NCBI RefSeq assembly: GCF_003004665.1
Contig: NZ_MUHY01000003.1
Location: 44,047 to 108,046 of the forward strand
Reading direction: 5' to 3'
From: Candidatus Pandoraea novymonadis
GTDB lineage: Bacteria; Pseudomonadota; Gammaproteobacteria; Burkholderiales; Burkholderiaceae
Length of the DNA: 64,000 bases
Shown: positions 9,958 through 19,333 of the stretch, piece by piece
Layout of the letters: each line of letters begins with the position of its first letter
Numbering within the stretch: the stretch's first letter is position 1
Notes under the pieces: model-generated
Told to the model about the DNA's origin: nothing
Database searches by the model: none
Seen by the model: the letters and a program-made list of their open reading frames with translations, nothing else
Translations under genes and position numbers: made by a program

Positions 9958-10238
9958 CCTATTACCTTACGACCAATAGGTCAGCAAAACAAATCCTAAA
10001 GCAAATAATATTCGTCAACATGACAAGAATACAGCTCCTAGAGCAATACTAAGCTCTGTTTGGAAAATACATACGTACAAAATTCTTTTGGAATGACAAT
10101 CTTAGCCTTCAATCAGTAGGACGTGATAGATTTGAGTCAAGCCAAGATATCAATTTCTAAGAAAATAAATAGACGAATCCAACTATGACAGTTGGGGAAA
10201 CTGCCCACCTTCAAAAATTGCCAGATAAAAAAACTTAT

Positions 10239-11684
10239 CTAATCTTTCTCAGCAAGCTCACCCACACTAAGTAACTCCGCAGCTTGTTCTCCAGGCATAG
10301 CTTCAACTGTCTTAAGTTTTCGAGCCATTTGCCGAGTACGGACTTCAGCCTGATCGATAGAACGTGTGACACTTTCCAACTGTAATTTCGTTTTTGACAG
10401 CACATCTCCAAACTTTGTAAATTCAGTTTTTACTGCACTCAGCACTTGCCATACTTCGCTAGAACGTCGCTCGATAGCCAATGTCTGGAAACCCATTTGC
10501 AAGCTATTTAATAATGCCGTCAGTGTAGTCGGGCCTGCCAAAGTAACACGAAAATCACGTTGTAAGAAATCAGACAAGCCAGGGCGACGGAGCACTTCTG
10601 CGTAAAGACCTTCCGTAGGCAGAAACAATAACGCAAAATCTGTCGTATTAGGAGGTGCAAGATACTTTTCAGCAATCTGACGAGCCTCGAAACGAACCCT
10701 CGCTTCGAGCGCCTTCGATGCATCTTCGATAGCTCGAACATCGGCGCGTTCCTGTGCATCAAGCAAACGCTCATAGTCTTCTCGAGGAAATTTCGCGTCA
10801 ATTGGTAACCATATAGGTGAGCTTTCCTTACCATTCACTCCTGGTAACGCAATCGCAAATTCGACACGCTCGGTACTGCCTGGCACTGTCACCACGTTCT
10901 TAGCAAATTGATCACGTGTCAGTAATTGCTCCAACAACGCTTCTAATTGAACTTCACCCCAGATACCACGCGTCTTGACATTAGTTAGCACCCGCTTGAG
11001 ATCTCCCACACCCGCAGCCAACGTATGCATTTCGCCTAAGCCACGATGCACCTGCTCAAGCCTAGCCGACACCAACTTAAATGATTCGCCTAAGCGGTAT
11101 TCAAGCGTTGCATGCAGTTTTTCATCTACAGTACGGCGCATTTCCTCGAGTTTTACTGCATTACCGACTTCAATATCCTTGAGCTTCTTCTCAATTGTAG
11201 ATCGAACTTCCGTAAGACGTCGCTCGTTGCCTTCACTCAATTGTGTAAGTTGCTGACACTGTGCCTCACCAAATTGACGAAGGACTTTGGTCTGTTCCTC
11301 ACGCATTTGCTGTCCATTTTGTAAAAAACTCAAACGCATGGCATCCAGCTGCTGAGCATTTGTCTCCGTGAGTTTCGCAAGCTGCCTCGCGAAATTGTCA
11401 ATTTGTTGGTTTTGCACAGTCACTACGCTCGTCATTTGTGACATTAATGTCTGCTGAAATTGAGCCATCTGCTGATTTTGCTCACTGCGCCCAGCACGAG
11501 CTGTATCATAAAACTCCTCACGCAACCCACGTTCCATACGTTCCAATGCTCGAAGCAAATCCTCCCGAGTACTGACAATCGCATCGAGAAAAATACGGCC
11601 GCCAGGACCCTTACAAAGGCGTGCCGCCAATACAAGAGTAACCAAAAAACTAAGTGCAACTAGTGCTATCAATATCATTTCCAC
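10239..11684 (-). CDS. rmuC: DNA recombination protein RmuC
   Basis: A 481-residue RmuC family protein. An N-terminal membrane segment (about residues 3-22) is followed by a long coiled-coil region (about 35-215, rich in Gln, Glu and Arg) and the conserved C-terminal domain. That domain shows VKTRGIWGEVQLEALLEQLL and the PIDAKFPREDYERLL block, typical of the nuclease-fold family. RmuC limits inversions at short inverted repeats in E. coli, which is notable given how many long palindromes this window holds. The start is a GTG at 11684, supported by AAAGGA 9 nt upstream; an ATG two codons later is the alternative. Confidence 0.92.
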   Translation of the reverse strand: MEMILIALVALSFLVTLVLAARLCKGPGGRIFLDAIVSTREDLLRALERMERGLREEFYDTARAGRSEQNQQMAQFQQTLMSQMTSVVTVQNQQIDNFARQLAKLTETNAQQLDAMRLSFLQNGQQMREEQTKVLRQFGEAQCQQLTQLSEGNERRLTEVRSTIEKKLKDIEVGNAVKLEEMRRTVDEKLHATLEYRLGESFKLVSARLEQVHRGLGEMHTLAAGVGDLKRVLTNVKTRGIWGEVQLEALLEQLLTRDQFAKNVVTVPGSTERVEFAIALPGVNGKESSPIWLPIDAKFPREDYERLLDAQERADVRAIEDASKALEARVRFEARQIAEKYLAPPNTTDFALLFLPTEGLYAEVLRRPGLSDFLQRDFRVTLAGPTTLTALLNSLQMGFQTLAIERRSSEVWQVLSAVKTEFTKFGDVLSKTKLQLESVTRSIDQAEVRTRQMARKLKTVEAMPGEQAAELLSVGELAEKD

Positions 11685-12080
11685 TGCTAATTATCCTTTC
11701 CCTTCAGCCACCCTAAGGACTAGCCTACCAGTCACACGTCAAATATAACTAATTCATTAGGTAAAGTATCTGTCCATAAACTCACCGTCATAGGCTACGT
11801 TGTGATTGAATTTACCTATATACTGGCAATCATAGAGTCCTGCAACTCAACCTATCTCAAGAGAAGTGTGTTTTAATACACAATGTATTTCATGTGCCCA
11901 TAGCACAACGAACACCAGAACACCCCCCACATAAGCTTTTTTGCCAATGCCTTCCGTAAACAAACCACATTGGCTTAATACATTTCACGCTCGGAGTGAT
12001 CTATGGATCGAATAGCTAAAAATCACATCAGAGAAGATAGTAAGTGCAGTGCAAAAACTTATTAACTTTACTAAGTTTGA
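11685..12080. other. Gene-free spacer
   Basis: A 396-bp A+T-rich stretch between two minus-strand genes. I see no gene, RNA or strong hairpin. It should contain the rmuC promoter. Confidence 0.4.
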
Positions 12081-13499
12081 CTAGAAAAAAAATATTGTCA
12101 TCATGGCAAATAACGGCAATAGCACTCCTCCCGACCACAACATATAACCGAAGAAACTCGGCATCTTGATGCCATGCTGCTCGGCAATTACTTTAATCAT
12201 AAAGTTTGGCGCATTACCAATATAAGTGTTCGCTCCCATAAGTACCGCGCCAGCAGAAATTGCTTTCAATGTGACCGCACTGACCGTCATCAGAGCGTCA
12301 ACATCACCTCCTATTGTGTTGAAAAATACCAAATAGGTTGGTGTGTTATCAAGAAATGACGACAACAAACCTGTTGCCCAAAAATACATTGCATTGTTCG
12401 GTAAACCACTCGAATCCGTCAGCAAACGGATCATCCACCCGAGCGCCCCTGCTTCACCCTCTCGTAAAATCTGTGCAACAGGAATAATAGTTAAAAAAAT
12501 ACCAGCGAACAACCTCGCTACTTCCTTCATCGGCTCCCAATCGAAATTGTTACCCCTACGCGCTGTCTTCGGTGTAATGAAAAGTGATATTAATGTAATT
12601 ACGATTAAACCAACATCACGTACTAGATTCTGTAGTTGGATCAACGTACCAAATAAATTAAATACAATACAGGAGTGCCAAAAACCGCTCATCAGTACCA
12701 AACCAACCACCGCCGCGAGCAAAAAAAAATTTCGCTTTCCATCAAGACGCACACTCACTAGATCCAGCATGAAATCATGCCCTTTAATATGAGATTCTCC
12801 CGGCTTGCGCCAATAGTAAACGTCAATAATGAAAAATATCACCAGAAGATACGCACACGCAATTAGCATTTCTTTCCACAAATGTATTGTGGTCCAAAAG
12901 AAATCAATGCCTTGTAGAAAGCCCAAAAATAATGGGGGATCTCCAAGAGGAGTCAGTAATCCACCTGCATTCGCGACAAGAAAAATAAAGAATACAAACA
13001 CATGTACATTGTGTTTTCGATTATTGTTCGCATAAATCAACGGACGAATCAGCAGCATCGCAGCACCCGTTGTCCCCATCATGCTCGATAGCACAGTTCC
13101 TAACAACAATAACCCCACATTCAGTTTTGCCGAGCCACTCAGATTACCTTGCAAACAAATACCACCGGATGTCGTAAACAACGCAGTCAGCAACACAATA
13201 AACGGAATGTACTCCTCCACCAACGCATGCACCACATGGTGCCATGCCGCATTAATGTCATTAATCAGGGAAAATGGCACAAAAAACATCAGTGTCCAGA
13301 ATACTGAAATCTTTCCAAAATGATGATTCCATACCGCTGGGGCAAACAATGGCCCAATCGCGATAGATAAAAGCAATCCCACAAAAGGTAAAGTCCAGAA
13401 AACATTTAAGTTTCCCCCATCGGGCATTACAGCATGGGCGACCGGACTCAGAAAAACAAGATTTAAGGTAAAAAGTACTCCGAAAAACAATTTCCGCAT
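12081..13499 (-). CDS. Putative Na+/H+ antiporter (CitMHS/NhaD-like)
   Basis: A 472-residue polytopic membrane protein with about a dozen hydrophobic segments. The first 23 residues resemble a cleavable signal peptide (..LSPVAHA), often seen in this family. The stretches ANAGGLLTPLGDPPLFLGF (about 176-194) and the C-terminal GANTYIGNAPNFM (about 424-436) are the typical ion-transporter-superfamily motifs of NhaD-like and arsenite/citrate-type carriers. It is best called a sodium:proton antiporter; the true substrate cannot be decided from sequence. It stands alone with long gene-free flanks. Confidence 0.82.
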   Translation of the reverse strand: MRKLFFGVLFTLNLVFLSPVAHAVMPDGGNLNVFWTLPFVGLLLSIAIGPLFAPAVWNHHFGKISVFWTLMFFVPFSLINDINAAWHHVVHALVEEYIPFIVLLTALFTTSGGICLQGNLSGSAKLNVGLLLLGTVLSSMMGTTGAAMLLIRPLIYANNNRKHNVHVFVFFIFLVANAGGLLTPLGDPPLFLGFLQGIDFFWTTIHLWKEMLIACAYLLVIFFIIDVYYWRKPGESHIKGHDFMLDLVSVRLDGKRNFFLLAAVVGLVLMSGFWHSCIVFNLFGTLIQLQNLVRDVGLIVITLISLFITPKTARRGNNFDWEPMKEVARLFAGIFLTIIPVAQILREGEAGALGWMIRLLTDSSGLPNNAMYFWATGLLSSFLDNTPTYLVFFNTIGGDVDALMTVSAVTLKAISAGAVLMGANTYIGNAPNFMIKVIAEQHGIKMPSFFGYMLWSGGVLLPLFAMMTIFFF

Positions 13500-14411
13500 G
13501 AAATCGATGCCTCCGATATCATATTTTGAGTCCCATGTGAGTGCGAAGCACTATTCCTCACTCCAGCCTCAGTAAATATCAATAAATAAAAAATGAAAAA
13601 TCGACCGCAGTTTGACATCCTCTAGCACTGGACTCAAAATAGAGAGCTAACATCACATAAACGTTTCATCGTTTGATGATCCATCAATGAACCGACATCG
13701 TCGGTAATAGAATGAACATGGTACTGATACATGAACGCCAAATGTCAACATTTTTTCGATACTAGATCTGCATACAGAGAAGAATTCGGGGGGATAAATC
13801 GCCTATGCGCAGTAAAAATTGAACACTGATAAAGCTGCGCCGATATAGGATTCTGTATATCACTAGATGAAAGGTTAATGCTCATATAATTGACATTTCT
13901 GTCAAAAAACTGGCATTGCGAGAAAAAGGATCAGCACTAAAGCAAAACTCAGAAAATAAATTCAATCTTTCTTATGATTTATACCAAAAAGAGTGCCGGT
14001 AGTGAAAAAGCGTAGAATTTCAAAAGATTTTATACCATTTGCCTCAGCATTACTGGAATCCGAAATACTTGGTAAAAGCAAACAGGGTAAGGTGCATCTT
14101 TGCGAATTCTGTTAAAGATATAATCCAAAAACGTGTCGAAAACCCTCATTTATAGCGCCATCCGAAATACTGAAAGAAGCGGTACTTTCTAAGTATAGAA
14201 AATACCGAAAATCCATAATGTGTAAAACACACTATGGATTTTATAGCTAGAAGTCAAATCGGCTATTCCAAGCCTTACTACCATGTAACAGTAAAAGCGC
14301 CACTCATTTATCTCTATCCTCAAATCCACGAAATGAGATCGCTACGCTACAATAAAGAACTCTAGGGTAAATTTATCCAGCCCAATTGACCCCCGCTTCC
14401 CAGGAGTTGGC
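13500..14411. other. Long gene-free region before fdxA
   Basis: A 912-bp stretch with no open frame of recognisable family and frequent stops on both strands. It contains an A+T-rich hairpin (14208-14242). In Burkholderia, as I recall, coaD precedes the ferredoxin gene. I looked for a coaD-like N-terminus here and could not find one. Confidence 0.45.
14208..14242 (+). terminator. Terminator-like hairpin without an upstream gene
   Basis: A 16-bp stem with one A-C mismatch and a short A-rich loop, ending in four T residues. It lies about 170 bp before fdxA, and no intact gene precedes it on the plus strand. It may be the surviving terminator of a lost gene. Confidence 0.45.
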
Positions 14412-14735
14412 ATGACCCATGTTGTCACCGAGAACTGTATCAAATGCCGCTACACCGACTGCGTCGACGTCTGTCCAGTTGACTGCTTCCGTGAAGGCTC
14501 GAATTTCCTGGTTATCGACCCAGACGAGTGCATCGACTGCGCAGTGTGTGTGGCCGAATGTCCAGCTAATGCAATTTATGCGGAAGAAGATGTACCAGCC
14601 GATCAGGAAGCTTTCATCGCTCTCAATGCAGAATTAGCTCTAGTCTGGCCGAACATCACAAAAAGCAAAACCCCCTTGCCAGATGCGGATCAATGGAAAA
14701 CCATCACAGATAAATTGAAGCACCTAGAACGTTGA
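14412..14735 (+). CDS. fdxA: 7Fe ferredoxin FdxA
   Basis: A 107-residue soluble ferredoxin of the [3Fe-4S][4Fe-4S] type. The cysteine pattern of the first half is visible as [18 protein letters not shown] and [12 protein letters not shown]; the C-terminal 45 residues lack cysteines. Length and C-terminal extension match the FdxA family of proteobacteria (also called ferredoxin I). It carries electrons at low potential, but its partner cannot be read from context. The start is well supported by CAGGAG 6-7 nt upstream of the ATG. An intrinsic terminator follows and then tRNA-Asn, so it is probably monocistronic. Confidence 0.93.
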   Translation: MTHVVTENCIKCRYTDCVDVCPVDCFREGSNFLVIDPDECIDCAVCVAECPANAIYAEEDVPADQEAFIALNAELALVWPNITKSKTPLPDADQWKTITDKLKHLER

Positions 14736-14786
14736 GTTAACGTAGTATTTTACGCTGAGGTCTCTTGCTTCCTCTAAAGGGCCTAC

Positions 14787-14813
14787 CGCATTAAATATAA
14801 TGCGACGTTTTTT
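14787..14813 (+). terminator. fdxA terminator
   Basis: A perfect 7-bp stem (14787-14793 with 14798-14804) and 4-nt loop are followed within 3 nt by six T residues. This is a standard rho-independent terminator 52 bp after fdxA. Confidence 0.8.
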
Positions 14814-14822
14814 CTGGGAGAA

Positions 14823-14852
14823 TTGACAAATATTAAAATGATCCAGTACAAT
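14823..14852 (+). promoter_or_regulatory. sigma-70-type promoter of tRNA-Asn
   Basis: A perfect -35 box TTGACA (14823-14828) and a near-consensus -10 box TACAAT (14847-14852) are separated by 18 bp. The -10 ends 16 bp before the tRNA 5' end, which places the transcription start a few bases upstream of the mature tRNA. Confidence 0.75.
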
Positions 14853-14868
14853 TACGAATGAATTTTGA

Positions 14869-14944
14869 TCCTCGATAGCTCAGTTGGTAGAGCGACGGAC
14901 TGTTAATCCGCAGGTCCCTGGTTCGAGCCCAGGTCGGGGAGCCA
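14869..14944 (+). tRNA. tRNA-Asn (GTT)
   Basis: Complete cloverleaf: the 7-bp acceptor stem TCCTCGA/TCGGGGA contains a G-U pair. The D-arm is GCTCAGTTGGTAGAGC, the anticodon is GTT in CTGTTAA, and the T-loop is GTTCGAGCC. The 3' CCA is encoded (14942-14944). Confidence 0.97.
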
Positions 14945-15444
14945 AAAAAATTTCTATAAGAGATTCGCGAGTATTGGTGCCCGCAAACTATCCTGCGAAA
15001 GTACCAAAGGATTAAATACTCTTCCAACTAAATCTAAGTTGTAGAAATAGCCCAATAATTTCGAAAATCGCTCGCTAAAGATATTTTTTGGTAAGTCTCA
15101 AACACCAGATATATCGTCCTTTAACGTCCTCCCCATACTATATATAAGACACGTTTCACTGGAAAACTCTGACGAATCGTCCTGTTAAAAACGTTTTCTC
15201 AAGAAAGAACTCCCATTCCTAACACGCAGGAAAATTGTGTTACCGTATTTCTCAATGTGGACTACACACTACATCGTGATCAATTCATATTCCGTTGTTT
15301 TTTAGCAAAAAATCATGCGCTTGTCAATTTTCTTCATATCAATACAAGAAATACCGTAACCACCGGGACGAATAAATCACAATATCCCCATCAGATAGTC
15401 ACCTCCCTTATACTGAGCAGCCTGTTGTCTTTTATGCACCTACA
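14945..15444. other. Gene-free spacer after tRNA-Asn
   Basis: Five hundred bases without a convincing gene. One frame (15257-15448) is open but has no family resemblance and no ribosome-binding site. No clear hairpin was seen. Confidence 0.4.
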
Positions 15445-16752
15445 TTGAAAAACCTTTTATTTATCGCCGCTGCGATATTTTTGGTTGTACTCAACGGCTT
15501 TTTCGTGGCGGCGGAATTCAGCCTTGTTAAACTTCGTCAAACACGTGTTCATGTCATCGCAAGTCAATATGGATGGCGTGGCCGCATCCTCGCCCAGGTT
15601 CACGAGAAAATCGATGACTATCTCTCCGCGTGTCAACTCGGGATCACCCTCGCGTCACTAGGCCTCGGATGGATTGGTGAACCTGCATTTGCACGAGCAC
15701 TCACATCGCTTTTTGGTATTTTCAGTATCTCTTCGCCTGAACTAATACAAGCGTTAGCGTTCTTCATTGCATTTTTCACGATTTCATATATGCACATCGT
15801 GATCGGCGAACTTGCGCCAAAGTCCATAGCATTACGCATGCCAGAAACCATCTCCCTCTGGACTTCTGCAGCACTGTATGGTTTTTACTGGCTGATGTAC
15901 CCTGCTATCTGGGCTCTCACCAAAAGTGCGAACCGCATTTTACTCTGGCTCGGTCTCGAGAATACACATGGAACCGACTCGAATTACTCGGTCGATGAAA
16001 TAAAATTGATCGTACAGCACGGAGAGGCCAGCGAAAAACTATCACGCGACGACTGGAATGTAGTCGCCTACGCTATTGATTTCAGTGAATTACAAGTATC
16101 TGATTTGATGCATCCCATGAGTGAAGTCACCGCATTTCGTGTCGATGCCACTTTCACTGAGAATATGGAAACCGCTTACCACCACAGATATAGCCGCTAC
16201 CCACTCTTTGACATAGATGGCGAAAAAATTCTTGGTGTTGTACATCTAAAGGATTTATTTTTAACTTCACATCATGGGAAATCTATCGAGGATTTTGTCC
16301 TAATGGCACGGCCTGTTGAACAAATCGTGCCTAATATGCCTGCCAGAGAGCTTTTCGGACGTTTCCGACAAGGAACACCTCACTTCGCTATCGTCGGCTG
16401 GCCAGGCCAAAAACCAATGGGTTTCCTAACGCTTGATAATCTACTCTCTGCCCTAGTTGGAAAAATTCGAGACGAATTCCGTCAAACAGAAGATGACTGG
16501 ACAAAAATGGAAGATGGCACCCTCGTCGGTAGAGGTAGCCTACCGATTCTAACTCTAGAGCGCGCAATAGGTATCAGCATCCCAAGCGAACATGCAGAAT
16601 CTGTTGGCGGTCTCATCATGGAAACGCTTGGACATCTACCCCACGAAGGTCAGTATATTAACTTCGTCAACTTCAAAATTATTGTTAAAAAAATGCAAGG
16701 ACCTCGGATTATTCTGGTTCAGGTATGCCCAGAGAAAACGAATGTCAACTAA
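15445..16752 (+). CDS. CorC/HlyC-type membrane protein with CBS pair
   Basis: A 435-residue protein of the CNNM/DUF21-CBS family. Residues about 1-190 form the DUF21 membrane domain (LNGFFVAAEFSLVKLRQTRV near the N-terminus and GITLASLGLGWIGEPAFA at about 67-84). Next come two CBS domains (about 210-335; RVDATFTENMETAYHHRYSR marks the first) and a C-terminal CorC_HlyC domain. Relatives take part in Mg2+ or Co2+ efflux, but the ion is not certain. No ATG fits; the start is TTG at 15445, which coincides with the conserved MK(N/D)LL N-terminus. No clear ribosome-binding site precedes it. Confidence 0.85.
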   Translation: MKNLLFIAAAIFLVVLNGFFVAAEFSLVKLRQTRVHVIASQYGWRGRILAQVHEKIDDYLSACQLGITLASLGLGWIGEPAFARALTSLFGIFSISSPELIQALAFFIAFFTISYMHIVIGELAPKSIALRMPETISLWTSAALYGFYWLMYPAIWALTKSANRILLWLGLENTHGTDSNYSVDEIKLIVQHGEASEKLSRDDWNVVAYAIDFSELQVSDLMHPMSEVTAFRVDATFTENMETAYHHRYSRYPLFDIDGEKILGVVHLKDLFLTSHHGKSIEDFVLMARPVEQIVPNMPARELFGRFRQGTPHFAIVGWPGQKPMGFLTLDNLLSALVGKIRDEFRQTEDDWTKMEDGTLVGRGSLPILTLERAIGISIPSEHAESVGGLIMETLGHLPHEGQYINFVNFKIIVKKMQGPRIILVQVCPEKTNVN

Positions 16753-16772
16753 GCTCACGAAAATAATCTCAA

Positions 16773-16805
16773 TTCTTTTAATTTCCCCAAGAAAAATTAA
16801 AAGAA
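16773..16805. terminator. Bidirectional terminator-like hairpin
   Basis: A perfect 12-bp A+T-rich stem (16773-16784 with 16794-16805) with a 9-nt loop lies in the 158-bp space between the convergent CorC-like and quinone oxidoreductase genes. It could terminate either, although the stem is weak in G+C. Confidence 0.5.
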
Positions 16806-16910
16806 AAAGATAGTAAAAAAAGAAGAGCCATGAAATTTCTACAAAACTCTTCAATATCCATACCGTTAAGCTCCAACCGAGGGCATAGCATGCTAGATAC
16901 AATTACAGAC

Positions 16911-17885
16911 TCATGGAATCAAAATGGTTGAACCCGTTGTTTTTCGTTCCTCAATATCACGGTGAGCCTGTGCTACGTCAGACAGCACATAACGTTGATT
17001 CACGTGAATCTTCACCCTTCCAGCAATTACTACATCGAACAAATCTCTCGCCATATTTTCGAGATCTAAACGAGTTGCCATATAATTAAACAACGTTGGC
17101 CGCGTGAAAAACAATGAGCCACGCGATATTAAATCAGCAACTTTCACCTGATCGATCGGACAAGATGCATTACCAAAACTAACCATAAGCCCCAAACGTC
17201 GCAGGCAATCCAGGGAATCTATAAAGGTTTCTTTACCGATTGAATCATAAACCACTGATACCCCTTCACCATCTGTTATATATTTAACTCGGTCTACGAA
17301 GTGCTCGCGAGTATAAACAATAGGGTAATCACAACCATACGAATGTGCCAGTGCTGCCTTCTCTTCGGAACCCACCGTGCCAATAACTCTCGCACCAAGC
17401 GACTTAGCCCATTGGCAGAGAATCAACCCAACACCGCCAGCCGCTGCATGAATCAGAATTGTGTCACCTAGCTTGACATGATAAGTACTGTGCAGTAAGT
17501 ATTGAGCCGTCATCCCTTTCAACATCATCGCAGCAGCCTGTTCAAACGAAATAGCATCAGGCAAACGAACTAGTGCTGAAGCCGACATTACGCGCACTTC
17601 GGCATATGCCCCCGTCGTGTTGCTTGCATAAGCCACACGGTCACCTGGCTTCACATGTGTGACACCAGTACCAACTGCCTCCACAAAACCAGACGCCTCC
17701 ATACCTATGCCTGCTGGCAATGGTTGCGTGTATAACCCCATGCGAAAATACACGTCAATATAATTCAACCCAACGGCATGATGTCGCACACGGACCTCAC
17801 CAGGACCAGGATCACCAACCTCCACTTCGACATACTGCATCACCTCATACCCCCCATTCTCCATGATGCGAATGGCCTTCGTCAT
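16911..17885 (-). CDS. NADPH:quinone oxidoreductase (zeta-crystallin type)
   Basis: A 324-residue medium-chain dehydrogenase/reductase without the structural zinc cysteines. It has an N-terminal GroES-like domain (VRHHAVGLNYIDVYFRMGLY at about 33-52; GMEASGFVEAVG) and a Rossmann domain with the nucleotide-binding motif HAAAGGVGLILCQWA (about 146-160). QorA-type enzymes reduce quinones one electron at a time with NADPH; the physiological substrate is usually unknown. It is complete at the family's usual length and stands alone, converging on the CorC-like gene. Confidence 0.88.
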   Translation of the reverse strand: MTKAIRIMENGGYEVMQYVEVEVGDPGPGEVRVRHHAVGLNYIDVYFRMGLYTQPLPAGIGMEASGFVEAVGTGVTHVKPGDRVAYASNTTGAYAEVRVMSASALVRLPDAISFEQAAAMMLKGMTAQYLLHSTYHVKLGDTILIHAAAGGVGLILCQWAKSLGARVIGTVGSEEKAALAHSYGCDYPIVYTREHFVDRVKYITDGEGVSVVYDSIGKETFIDSLDCLRRLGLMVSFGNASCPIDQVKVADLISRGSLFFTRPTLFNYMATRLDLENMARDLFDVVIAGRVKIHVNQRYVLSDVAQAHRDIEERKTTGSTILIP

Positions 17886-18515
17886 ATTGCGTCCCCATTT
17901 TTTCCATTGAGCAAGCTGATAACAAATTCCTACTTACCGACAAAGGTTATTTGTACAAAAAAGTTTGATCTTCGAAAAAACATAATTTAGTTCTCAGTCC
18001 AAATAAATAGCTATCAATTCACTGAGATACGTCAAATATATCAACGTTGTCTGGAAAAATACAATCACCAATATTCAATCTCATGCTGGTTAAATAACCT
18101 ATCCACCTAAATTTATATGACATACAACAAAACACGCCTTTCCCCAGCCAATTCATCTATGATTAGCTAATAATTCAACAAAAAAATCTCTCTCCACTGA
18201 AGCAACCAAAAAGAATCGAACCAGAAAATGCATGTCAAGCAACAATCGGATAACGAAGCAATACCCTTCCAGAAATATTCTGGCAGAAAAATATAGCACG
18301 ATGGCAATACAGCAATCACGCCTAGCTCAAACACATCGACATGATAAAATCATCTCCCATAAGTAGAGTGCAGAGTGACCCTTGCCTATTGGACATTTAT
18401 GTCACATCTTCCAGGTAACAAGCACTCCTACACTCACTCTCAGTAATAACCACCCGCGCCCTGCGGGTGGCCATCAAGACAATTTGCCGTTTGACGGCAC
18501 AGAACGGAGAAATTA
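17886..18515. other. Gene-free region between qor and yebC
   Basis: This 630-bp spacer is between divergent genes and must hold both promoters. Nothing gene-like was found. A short G+C-rich hairpin lies near its right end. Confidence 0.4.
18450..18470 (+). promoter_or_regulatory. G+C-rich hairpin in the yebC leader
   Basis: A perfect 8-bp stem, CCACCCGC with GCGGGTGG, and a 5-nt loop lie 45 bp before the yebC start. It stands out in an A+T-rich region. No T-run follows, so it is not a normal terminator. It may be a leader structure of yebC, or a terminator remnant. Confidence 0.4.
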
Positions 18516-19241
18516 ATGGCGGGTCATTCCAAATGGGCCAATATCAAGCATAAGAAAGCCGCAACTGATGCCAAACGTGGTAAAGCCTGGACACGTGTTA
18601 TCAAGGAAATCACGGTCGCTGCAAAACTAGGCGGTGGTGATCCTAATAGTAATCCACGCCTGCGTCTAGCCATAGACAAAAGCACAGATGCTAATATGCC
18701 AAAAGATAACGTCCAACGCGCCATTCAGCGAGGTGTAGGTAATCTCAACGGCGAAAATTATGAAGAAATCCGTTACGAAGGCTATGGTCTTAATGGTGTC
18801 GCAGTGATCGTCGACACGATGACGGATAATCGCACCCGTACAGTCTCCGAAGTTCGACACGCATTTTCGAAGTTTGGAGGCAATATGGGGATGGATGGTT
18901 CGGTATCCTTCCTATTTAGACATTGTGGCCAATTTCTGTTCGCACCTGGCACGCCAGAAGATAAGCTCATAGCTACCGCACTCGAAGCTGGCGCCGAAGA
19001 TATCCTCACGAATGAGGATCGAAGTCTCGAAGTAATATGTCTCCCGAATGATTTTGCCGCCCTAGAGACTGCACTAAAAGCAGCGGGGTTTAAAGCAGAA
19101 ATAGCCGAGATCATCATGAAACCTCAAACGGAAATAGAATTCACTGGCGAAGATGCACTGAAAATCCAAAAGCTAATCGACGCTCTCGAAAATCTCGATG
19201 ACGTCCAGGAAGTTTATACAAATGCCATCCTCAGCGTGTGA
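18516..19241 (+). CDS. yebC: YebC/PmpR family protein
   Basis: A 241-residue protein that opens with the invariant [16 protein letters not shown] and carries the three-domain YebC fold (VEGYG-like segment [20 protein letters not shown] at about 82-101). The family was long described as transcriptional regulators. Recent work shows YebC-type proteins help ribosomes through polyproline stretches, a role overlapping that of EF-P, which is also in this window. The ATG has GGAG 6-7 nt upstream. It heads a plus-strand run with purD and hemF, the order found in Burkholderia. Confidence 0.95.
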   Translation: MAGHSKWANIKHKKAATDAKRGKAWTRVIKEITVAAKLGGGDPNSNPRLRLAIDKSTDANMPKDNVQRAIQRGVGNLNGENYEEIRYEGYGLNGVAVIVDTMTDNRTRTVSEVRHAFSKFGGNMGMDGSVSFLFRHCGQFLFAPGTPEDKLIATALEAGAEDILTNEDRSLEVICLPNDFAALETALKAAGFKAEIAEIIMKPQTEIEFTGEDALKIQKLIDALENLDDVQEVYTNAILSV

Positions 19242-19251
19242 ACCTTGGTAA

Positions 19252-19296
19252 ACGCGGTCCTAGTATTAAATACGCGGTCCTAGTATTAAATACGCG
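19252..19296 (+). repeat. Tandem duplication of a 20-bp unit between yebC and purD
   Basis: The 20-bp unit at 19252-19271 (ACGCGGTCCTAGTATTAAAT) is repeated exactly at 19272-19291 and followed by the first 5 bases of a third copy. The exact identity points to a recent slippage or unequal-crossover event. Confidence 0.95.
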
Positions 19297-19333
19297 CCAG
19301 TCATTTGACTAGGCTCTATTTTTCGGAAAAATT

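Noticed and set aside
15257..15448. Open frame before the CorC-like gene
   Set aside because: No ribosome-binding site, no resemblance, and it runs into the start of the real gene in another frame.
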